DNA of 64,000 bases from Streptomyces halstedii. Its GTDB lineage: Bacteria > Actinomycetota > Actinomycetes > Streptomycetales > Streptomycetaceae. The stretch covers positions 124,001-188,000 of the forward strand of contig JOAZ01000017.1 of assembly GCA_000720535.1 (NCBI GenBank), written 5' to 3'. A program made the translations under genes and the position numbers. This document shows positions 1-6,186 of the stretch, piece after piece (positions within the stretch are counted from its first letter, which is position 1; each line of letters starts with the position of its first letter). The notes beneath the pieces are model-generated. The model was not told where the DNA came from. It ran no database searches and worked only from the letters and a program-made list of their open reading frames with translations.

Positions 1-18
1 CAGAGGTCCTCGCGAGAC

Positions 19-630
19 TCATGCTGCCGGCTTCCGTGCGTGCCGGGCCGCCTTCGCGTCCGCGCCGGGGAACCTGTCGAACAGCACGTCGTGCACGTCG
101 TCGGGATCGAGGGAGTTGTGACGGAAGCGGATCGGCGTTCCGATCCGCCGACGAGGGTTGCCGCCGCCCAGGTACACCTTCCGGCGCAGGACGACGCCGT
201 CGGGCAGTTCGGCGCTGACCCTCAGCTCGTACGACACGGGGTCGTCGTCGCCCGCGCACTCGCTCACCCTGTCGACTCGGCCTGTCGACACATACCCGTC
301 CGCGAAGCAGGCTGTGAGGCGCTCACGACCGCTCACGGCCATGAGGACGGCTCCGACGAGCGGCACCCCGGCGGCGATGCCCCACAACCACCAGTACACG
401 TCTGTGCGATCGGTGCCCGCGACGCCGGACCAGACGGCGAACGCGAGCGTCGCGATCGGGGCGAGGAGGAGCAGCGAGACACCGCACAGCGCCGCCACCA
501 CGCCGATCGTCTCCATCCGCGACCAGCGTCGGATGCGCGTACGACTCTCAGGCGTGCGTGCCTTCGCCATCCGGTCCGCGGTCTGGTCATCAGCGTTGTG
601 GAGCCGGATCTTCCGGCCGAGCCATTTCAT
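19..630 (-). CDS. Two-TM membrane protein of unknown function (DUF3592-like layout)
   Basis: 203 aa. A basic N-terminus (residues 1-38) is followed by two hydrophobic segments at about 42-70 and 80-100, then a soluble beta-rich domain of about 90 residues containing a short GTPIRFRHN stretch. Two N-terminal membrane helices followed by a small beta domain resemble DUF3592-type membrane proteins; this is a resemblance in layout, not a firm family call. A clear ribosome site (AAGGAG, 7 nt spacing) precedes ATG 630 and lies inside the end of the upstream gene. The start overlaps the upstream stop in an ATGA arrangement, so the two genes are translationally coupled. Function unknown. Confidence 0.7.
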   Translation of the reverse strand: MKWLGRKIRLHNADDQTADRMAKARTPESRTRIRRWSRMETIGVVAALCGVSLLLLAPIATLAFAVWSGVAGTDRTDVYWWLWGIAAGVPLVGAVLMAVSGRERLTACFADGYVSTGRVDRVSECAGDDDPVSYELRVSAELPDGVVLRRKVYLGGGNPRRRIGTPIRFRHNSLDPDDVHDVLFDRFPGADAKAARHARKPAA

Positions 631-1298
631 CGCCCGCTCCTTCGGGCTGCCCTCCGACGGAGCTTCGAGCGGATCCGCCGCAGCTTCTTCCCGTACGGCA
701 CCGTGGTGACGTTCGGCTCGCTCTGTCCGTCACGGGGCTCGGTGACGAGCACCCACCGGTGCGCCTCGAAGTCATCGGCGGAGCCGAACCCGGGGACGGA
801 CTCGACGTAGTAACCACCGGTGGCCTCCGGGCCGAAGATCTCCTGTGCCGCGATCACTCCCTGCGGCTGCCGCAGGGTCCGGCGGCTCAGTTGCTCCTGC
901 ACGGTCCCGTCCGACAGCCAGGTGTGCGGCGCCTGGTGGATCCGGGCGGCCTGTGCGTCGTCGACGCGGTGGTCGATCGCGATGAACGTGGGTGAAACGA
1001 AGCCCTCGCCTCCGTCGCGCGTGAACGGGGAGCGGTGGATCGTGTGCGCTGTCCCGTGCTCGAAGATCCACTGATTGTCCTTGTGGACCTCGGAGGTCAG
1101 GTTCGCTGCCTGGTCTGGGGCACGGTCAGACACCCCGTCCGGGTCCTCCCACCTCGCGACTTCTTCGACGGATTCAGGTCGCTGCGCCTCCCGCGGCCGC
1201 GCGAGGTCCGTGACCGGGCACTCTGCGACGTGCTGCCACACAGCGGCGGGACGGCCCGGCAACCGCTGCGCGGGCTCCGCCCGTTCCTCCTGTCGCAC
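627..1298 (-). CDS. Hypothetical protein with very basic C-terminal tail
   Basis: 223 aa from GTG 1298; I recognise no family. The first 60 residues are polar and probably disordered. A folded-looking region follows (about 65-190) with several Trp and His residues, and the protein ends in an Arg/Lys-rich tail (KKLRRIRSKLRRRAARR). There is no signal peptide or membrane segment. I chose GTG 1298 because AGGAGG lies 4-5 nt before it; an in-frame GTG at 1331 adds 11 residues but has no ribosome site. The gene is followed with 4-bp overlap by the membrane protein gene, so the two are co-expressed. The basic tail could bind nucleic acid or membrane lipids, which is inference only. Confidence 0.6.
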   Translation of the reverse strand: MRQEERAEPAQRLPGRPAAVWQHVAECPVTDLARPREAQRPESVEEVARWEDPDGVSDRAPDQAANLTSEVHKDNQWIFEHGTAHTIHRSPFTRDGGEGFVSPTFIAIDHRVDDAQAARIHQAPHTWLSDGTVQEQLSRRTLRQPQGVIAAQEIFGPEATGGYYVESVPGFGSADDFEAHRWVLVTEPRDGQSEPNVTTVPYGKKLRRIRSKLRRRAARRSGR

Positions 1299-1572
1299 GT
1301 CCGTCCCCTCCTGCCAGATCGGGATCGTCACGGTGCGGTGCGGTTGTCGCTGTCGACCGGACCGTGAAGCCTCACACGAAACTCGGCCGACCAGGCTGCG
1401 GCAGGTGCCCGGTTGCTTTTGCCGCGGCCCGGCCCCGCCCCCTGCCCGCTCGGTCCCAGCCGGTCGGTCAGTTGTGCTTCTGTGATTCTGAGGGTGGTTG
1501 GACCGGGGCGCGGCGTCAAGGGCGAGCGGAAGTGAGGGCTCTCGTCACGGAATTGTCGGCTCCACCCCAGGC

Positions 1573-2334
1573 TCAGCCGACAGGGACCTCCTCCTTGAGG
1601 AAGCCGATCAGCAGATCGGTGACAGCCGACGGCCGCTCCATACTGGGAAGGTGACCTGCCCAGGGCAGTTCGACGTGGTCGGCGTTCGCGAGCAGGTGCG
1701 GCAGTCGGCCCGCGATCTGTCGGAAGTCCGCGAGATCGTGCGCGCCCGACAGGACGAGGCAGGGCGCTTGAACGGCTGTCAGGTCGACCACGGCCTCGTC
1801 GGGATCGAACTCCTCGGCGGCGAGCTGTACTTCGAAGGCGTGCCGCTGCATCTGGCGTACCGCCTCGCGGGCGGGTTCTGCGGCGTCCGGGCCGAGCCAG
1901 GTGCCGACCATCAGTTCCGTCGCGCCGACGATGTCCCCCGTCTCGATCAGCGCTTCCTCGCGTTCCCCGAGCGCACGCAGTTCGGCGGAAGGCTCGTGCC
2001 CGGGCAGGGCGGGGCACAGCAGAACCATGGCGCTCACCCGGTCCGGCCACCGCGCGGCGATCTCCAGGGCGACCTGCCCGCCGTACGAGGACCCGACCAC
2101 CGCCGCCCGCGCGATGCCCAGACCGTCCAGAAGGGCCAGCACATCCTCGGCGTCGCTGTGAGGCCGGTCCGGCGCCGGGGTCTCACCGAAGCCCCGGAGA
2201 TCACAGCGCACCAGCCGGTATCCGCCGTCGATCAGGGCCGGCCACTGGGCGTCCCACATCCGCCGGTCACACACCCCGGAATGCAACAGCACCAGCACGG
2301 GGCCGTCGCCGGCCACATCATGAGAGAGCGTCAT
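1573..2334 (-). CDS. Alpha/beta hydrolase
   Basis: 253 aa, a typical single-domain alpha/beta hydrolase. The nucleophile elbow is GSSYGG with Ser83; the oxyanion region is LLHSG near residue 17; an Asp lies in SGAHDLADF and the catalytic His in WAGHLPSM near the C-terminus. No signal peptide, so it is cytosolic. The substrate cannot be predicted. The frame stays open far upstream to 3162, but homology begins at MTLSHD, so ATG 2334 is used; the longer version would run through the repeat array and the opposite gene. It is transcribed divergently from the RHH gene at 2593, and an array of TGGYGCCA boxes lies 49-107 bp upstream of this start, so the RHH protein may control it. Confidence 0.85.
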   Translation of the reverse strand: MTLSHDVAGDGPVLVLLHSGVCDRRMWDAQWPALIDGGYRLVRCDLRGFGETPAPDRPHSDAEDVLALLDGLGIARAAVVGSSYGGQVALEIAARWPDRVSAMVLLCPALPGHEPSAELRALGEREEALIETGDIVGATELMVGTWLGPDAAEPAREAVRQMQRHAFEVQLAAEEFDPDEAVVDLTAVQAPCLVLSGAHDLADFRQIAGRLPHLLANADHVELPWAGHLPSMERPSAVTDLLIGFLKEEVPVG

Positions 2335-2382
2335 CCGGCAGACCCTACGCAGCGGCTGCTCGGAGCGCGCGTGGTGTCGTGG

Positions 2383-2441
2383 TGGTGCCACTCTGTGCCA
2401 GGTGGTGCCAAATGGCGCCATGAAGTGCCAGGGTGGCGCCT
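2383..2441. repeat. Array A: six TGGYGCCA-type boxes at 10-11 bp spacing
   Basis: Boxes start at 2383 (TGGTGCCA), 2393 (CTGTGCCA), 2403 (TGGTGCCA), 2413 (TGGCGCCA, a perfect palindrome), 2423 (AAGTGCCA) and 2434 (TGGCGCCT). The period is exactly 10 bp for the first five and 11 bp for the last, so every box faces the same side of the helix. RHH repressors such as MetJ and omega bind short tandem repeats cooperatively as stacked dimers. An RHH gene starts 150 bp away, so this is probably its operator and covers the promoter of the divergent hydrolase gene. Confidence 0.75.
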
Positions 2442-2563
2442 GACGTGGCGGTCGGTGGTTTCGGTGACGCTTTGTCCGTGGTGCGATCCGAGCGGCATTT
2501 GTGCAGGTCACGGCGTTAGGGTTGGCCGTCTGGTGGTCGCCGCGTCGATGGGGTGGTTGCGGG

Positions 2564-2593
2564 TGGCGCCATAGTGGTGCCATGATGGCGTCA
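2564..2593. repeat. Array B: three TGGYGCCA-type boxes at 11 bp spacing
   Basis: Boxes start at 2564 (TGGCGCCA), 2575 (TGGTGCCA) and 2586 (TGGCGTCA). The last box ends on the A of the ATG at 2593 of the RHH gene. A bound protein here would block translation initiation or early transcription of its own gene, which fits autoregulation. Confidence 0.7.
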
Positions 2594-3126
2594 TGGACCT
2601 CACGCCCTACGTCGAAACGCTCCGCCGTGAACTCGCGGTGGCCGCTGAAGCCGGAGGGGACGAAGCCCGTGAGCTGGCCGAGCGGCTCACGGCTCCCCTG
2701 GAGTCCGCGGCTCGCCTGACCATGCTCAACGTACTCTCCGCCGCGATGAGCGAGATCACCCGTGACCTCGCTCCCGGGTTCGTGGACGTTCGGCTTCGCG
2801 GGCTCGATCCCGACTTCGTGGTGACGCTGCCGCCGGGCGGCGGCACGTTCGACGCGGCGGGCGGTGGGCAGGGCGAGCCGGCGACGGCGCCGCCCCTGGC
2901 TCCGGCTTCCGGTGATGCGGAAGACGGCGCTACCGCCCGTGTCAACCTGCGTCTGCCCGCACACCTCAAGGCTCGGGCCGAGGAGGCCGCGAGCCGGGAG
3001 GGGTTGTCGGTCAACGCATGGCTGGTACGTGCCGTGTCGGCGGCCGTCGACACGGGCGGTGCTCGGCCTCGTACGGCGCAGAAGACCCGTGGGGGCGGGC
3101 AGACGTTCACGGGCTGGGTGCGCTGA
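2593..3126 (+). CDS. RHH-domain DNA-binding protein (HicB-antitoxin-like C-terminus), orphan
   Basis: 177 aa. Residues about 114-155 form a ribbon-helix-helix: a beta strand (ARVNLRLP) followed by two helices with the SVNAWLVRAV motif typical of the HicB/Arc-like DNA-binding tail. Residues 1-80 are a separate helical and mixed region that is not the usual HicB RNase-H-like fold, and 80-113 is a Gly/Ala/Pro linker. No HicA-type toxin flanks it. The next genes are a DUF4097 protein and a DrrAB-type exporter. Two arrays of TGGYGCCA boxes lie upstream, one of them touching its start codon. I infer a transcriptional repressor of itself and its neighbours rather than an antitoxin. Confidence 0.8.
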   Translation: MDLTPYVETLRRELAVAAEAGGDEARELAERLTAPLESAARLTMLNVLSAAMSEITRDLAPGFVDVRLRGLDPDFVVTLPPGGGTFDAAGGGQGEPATAPPLAPASGDAEDGATARVNLRLPAHLKARAEEAASREGLSVNAWLVRAVSAAVDTGGARPRTAQKTRGGGQTFTGWVR

Positions 3127-3189
3127 CCGTCCCCGAGTCGCGACCGACCGCACGTCTCGCATGCCCCCCCCGGCAGGCCCGGCCCTATT

Positions 3190-3210
3190 ACGTCCCGCGG
3201 TGCGGGACGT
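3190..3210. promoter_or_regulatory. Inverted repeat upstream of the DUF4097 gene
   Basis: ACGTCCCGC and GCGGGACGT form a perfect 9-bp inverted repeat with a 3-nt spacer, 29 bp before ATG 3240. It could be an operator or a weak hairpin between the RHH gene and the DUF4097 gene. There is no T-run, so an intrinsic terminator is less likely. Confidence 0.4.
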
Positions 3211-3239
3211 CCCACACGACCCCTTGAGACGGGACAGTC

Positions 3240-4091
3240 ATGCCTTCCTTCGACACTCCCGAACCGATCTCGGCGACCGCCCAGGTGAGCGCCGGTTCCA
3301 TCCACTTCGCCGCGGCCGACCGGAGCGACACGGTCGTCGAGGTGCGCCCTCGCGATCCGGAGAAGGAGCTGGACGTGCGCGCGGCCAAGCAGACCGAGGT
3401 CACCTGCACCGGCGGCATGCTGCACATCAGGATGCCCAAGCAGCGCAATCTGTTCGGGCGCACCGGATGCGTCGACATCGTCGTGGACCTTCCCACGGGT
3501 TCCGATGTCGAGGTGACCGGCGCGTGGGCCGAGGTGCGCGGCGACGGGCGTCTCGGCGAGGTGCGCGTGAAGACCTCGGCGGGTGACGTCCGGCTCGGCG
3601 TGACCGGGGCGCTGCGTCTCGACGCGTCCCACGGGTTCATCGCCGTGGACCGCGTGGAAGGCCCCGCCGACATCAGCACGAGTTCGGGCAGCATGCGCGT
3701 CGGCACGCTCGACGGCGTCGCGGTCCTGAAGAACTCGCACGGCACCACCACCGTCGGCCGCTCCACCGGCGATCTGCGGATCAGTGGTGCCAACGGTGAC
3801 ATCATCGTCGAGCGCGCCGAGGGCTCCGTCGCCGCGACCACCGCGTACGGGGCTCTGCGCCTGGCCGAAGTCGCGCGGGGATCCGTCCAGTTGGAGACCT
3901 CGTACGGCGCCATCGACATCGGTGTCCGCGCGGGCACCGCCGCCTGGCTCGACCTCGGGTCCGGCTTCGGGACCGTGCACAACGCGCTGACGACGTCCGA
4001 CAGTCCGGACGGTGCCGAGGACACGGTCGAGGTCCGGGCCCGTACCCGCTTCGGCAACATCGGCATCCACCGCGCCGCGCCCCGGGGCTGA
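3240..4091 (+). CDS. DUF4097-family beta-strand-repeat protein
   Basis: 283 aa built of short repeated beta strands (patterns such as VEVTGAWAEVRG, VKTSAGDVRLG, LRISGANGDIIVE), as in DUF4097/DUF4098 adhesin-like right-handed beta-helix proteins. No signal peptide or membrane segment is visible, so it is probably cytoplasmic. In other bacteria such proteins often sit beside envelope-stress regulators or exporters; here it lies between an RHH regulator and a DrrAB-type exporter, with only 75 bp to the ATPase gene. Molecular role unknown. Start ATG 3240 is the only one that keeps the first repeat. Confidence 0.85.
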   Translation: MPSFDTPEPISATAQVSAGSIHFAAADRSDTVVEVRPRDPEKELDVRAAKQTEVTCTGGMLHIRMPKQRNLFGRTGCVDIVVDLPTGSDVEVTGAWAEVRGDGRLGEVRVKTSAGDVRLGVTGALRLDASHGFIAVDRVEGPADISTSSGSMRVGTLDGVAVLKNSHGTTTVGRSTGDLRISGANGDIIVERAEGSVAATTAYGALRLAEVARGSVQLETSYGAIDIGVRAGTAAWLDLGSGFGTVHNALTTSDSPDGAEDTVEVRARTRFGNIGIHRAAPRG

Positions 4092-4166
4092 GTGATCCTC
4101 TCGTCCCGGGCCCACGGCCCTTCTGACCGCCCCTGACCTCACTTCATCCCGGAACGGGAGAGCGCC

Positions 4167-5177
4167 ATGGCTTCATCTGTCATGCCCATGTCCAATCACA
4201 CCGCGGGTGACCGTCCGCCGGAGTACGCCGTCTCCGTACGCGGACTGCGCAAGTCCTACGGCGACAAGACGGTCCTCGACGGCATCGACCTGCGCATCCC
4301 GGCCGGCACCGTCTTCGCGCTGCTCGGACCGAACGGCGCCGGCAAGACCACCACCGTGCAGATCCTCTCCACCCTCGTCACGGCCGACGGCGGCCAGGCC
4401 CAGGTCGCGGGCCACGACCTCACCGCCTCGCCGCACGGAGTGCGGGCCGCGATCGGGGTCACCGGACAGTTCGCCGCGCTCGACGACCTCCTCACGGCCA
4501 GGGAGAACCTGCTGCTCATGGCCGACCTGCTGCGGCTCGGCAAGGCCGAAGGGCGCGCACGCCCCGGGGAACTGCTCGCGCGTTTCGGGATCGCGGACGT
4601 GGCCGACACACGCGCCGCCACCTTCTCCGGCGGGATGCGGCGCCGGCTCGATCTCGCCATGACACTGGTCGGCGACCCGAAGGTGATCTTCCTCGACGAG
4701 CCGACGACCGGCCTCGACCCGCGCAGCCGCCGCACCATGTGGGAGACCGTGCGTTCGCTGGTCGCCGGAGGAGTCACCGTCTTCCTCACCACGCAGTACC
4801 TGGAGGAGGCCGACCAGCTCGCGGACCGCGTCGCCGTCCTCGACCGCGGTCGCATCGTGGCCGAGGGCACCGCCGACGAACTGAAGGCGCGCATCCCCGG
4901 CAGCCATGTGCGCCTGCGGTTCACGGATGCCGACGCCTACGAACGGGCGGCCGAGGCGTTCCCCGGGGCGGCCCGTGACGAAGAGGCCCTGGTCCTGCGC
5001 GTCGCGGGCGAGGGCGGCGTCGAAACCCTGCGCGCCCTCCTCGACCGGCTCGACGCGACCGGCGTACGCGCCGCGGACCTGTCCGTGCACACCCCCGACC
5101 TCGACGACGTCTTTCTCGCCCTGACCAGCGACGGCGCGGCCGACAGCCCGCTCCACGTGAAGGAGACCCTGCGATGA
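4167..5177 (+). CDS. ABC transporter ATPase, DrrA-type (drug/antibiotic exporter)
   Basis: 336 aa. ABC domain at residues about 20-240 with Walker A GPNGAGKTT, signature FSGGMRRRLDLA, Walker B VIFLDEPTTGLDP and H-loop region FLTTQYLEEAD. A DUF4162-like C-terminal region (about 250-330) matches daunorubicin-resistance DrrA ATPases. It powers the membrane subunit encoded immediately downstream, whose start overlaps this stop by 4 bp. GGGAG precedes ATG 4167; in-frame ATGs 5 and 7 codons later are possible alternatives. The exported substrate is unknown. The upstream RHH protein is the obvious candidate regulator. Confidence 0.93.
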   Translation: MASSVMPMSNHTAGDRPPEYAVSVRGLRKSYGDKTVLDGIDLRIPAGTVFALLGPNGAGKTTTVQILSTLVTADGGQAQVAGHDLTASPHGVRAAIGVTGQFAALDDLLTARENLLLMADLLRLGKAEGRARPGELLARFGIADVADTRAATFSGGMRRRLDLAMTLVGDPKVIFLDEPTTGLDPRSRRTMWETVRSLVAGGVTVFLTTQYLEEADQLADRVAVLDRGRIVAEGTADELKARIPGSHVRLRFTDADAYERAAEAFPGAARDEEALVLRVAGEGGVETLRALLDRLDATGVRAADLSVHTPDLDDVFLALTSDGAADSPLHVKETLR

Positions 5178-5989
5178 GCACCCTCACCCACGTCGTGCAC
5201 GACTCGGCGACCATGCTGCGGCGGAACCTGAGACACGCCGTCCGCTACCCGTCGGTGTCGCTGGGCTCGGCCCTCCTTCCCGTGATGATGCTCCTGCTCT
5301 TCGTGTACGCCTTCGGGGGCTCGATCGGTGCGGGCATCGGTGCGGGTATCGGCGCGGGGACCGGTGGCGCGTCGGCCGGCCGGGAGGCCTACCTGGAGTA
5401 CCTGACTCCGGGCATCGTGATCATGGCCGTCGCCGCGGGCTCCATGGCGACGTCGATCTCGGTCTGTTCGGACATGACCACAGGCATCATCAACCGCTTC
5501 CGCACCATGAACATCACCCGTTCGTCGTTCATGACGGGGCACGTGCTGGGCAGCGTCGTGCAGACCATGGTGAGCGTGGTGTTCGTCGTCGCGGTCGCCC
5601 TGGCCGTCGGTTTCCGGCCGCACGCGAACGTGCTGGAGTGGGCGGCGGCGGCCGGCCTGCTGACCGCCGTCGCCTTCTCGCTGACCTGGCTGTCGGTCGC
5701 CCTCGGTCTGATCTCGAAGACGGTCGAGTCGGCGAGCAACAAGCCGCTGATCATCCAGTTCATGCCGTTCGTCGGCTCCGCGTTCGTGCCGGCCGACTCG
5801 ATGTCCCCGGGACTCCGCTGGTTCGCCGAGTTCCAGCCCTTCACCCCGATGATCGAGACGGTGCGCGGGCTGCTCACCGGATCCCCGATCGGCCAGGACG
5901 CGTGGATCGCGCTCGCCTGGTGCGTGGGGATCGGCCTGGTCGGGTACCTGTGGTCGCGCTCCCTCTTCAACCGCGACGCACACCGCTGA
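5174..5989 (+). CDS. ABC-2 type permease, DrrB-like
   Basis: 271 aa with about six membrane segments and the ABC-2 layout: a cytosolic N-terminus, a first helix near 33-50 (LLPVMMLLLFVYAFGG), and the conserved central motif NKPLIIQFMPFVGSAFVP before the last helices. A short glycine-rich luminal loop (GAGIGAGIGAGTGG) follows helix 1. It forms the membrane half of the exporter with the ATPase at 4167, with an ATGA overlap. Specificity cannot be read from sequence. Confidence 0.92.
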   Translation: MSTLTHVVHDSATMLRRNLRHAVRYPSVSLGSALLPVMMLLLFVYAFGGSIGAGIGAGIGAGTGGASAGREAYLEYLTPGIVIMAVAAGSMATSISVCSDMTTGIINRFRTMNITRSSFMTGHVLGSVVQTMVSVVFVVAVALAVGFRPHANVLEWAAAAGLLTAVAFSLTWLSVALGLISKTVESASNKPLIIQFMPFVGSAFVPADSMSPGLRWFAEFQPFTPMIETVRGLLTGSPIGQDAWIALAWCVGIGLVGYLWSRSLFNRDAHR

Positions 5990-5992
5990 ATC

Positions 5993-6065
5993 GCGCCAGG
6001 CGTACGGGGCGCCCGGATCACCCCGCGCCAGGGGTACGGATAACCCCGCGCCAGGCGTACGGGGC
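5993..6065. repeat. Three imperfect direct repeats after the exporter operon
   Basis: CGCGCCAGG(C/G)GTACGG occurs three times, starting at about 5993, 6024 and 6047, beginning 4 bp after the permease stop. The second copy differs by one base in the core. The units are separated by 23-31 bp. No long hairpin or T-run was seen, so this is a small tandem repeat rather than a clear terminator. The rest of the gap to 6187 shows nothing recognisable. Confidence 0.6.
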
Positions 6066-6186
6066 AGCACCGGAACACCTGAGAACGGCACCTGACCACC
6101 GCACTCACGGGATACGCGGCGGCGGTCCGCGCCCCGGGTCCGGCCTGCCGGGCACCGTTCCCGCCCCCAGCCGGTGAGGTGGAAGG

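Noticed and set aside
2593-3126. HicAB toxin-antitoxin system
   Set aside because: Only a HicB-like DNA-binding tail is present; no small HicA-type dsRBD toxin gene lies on either side.
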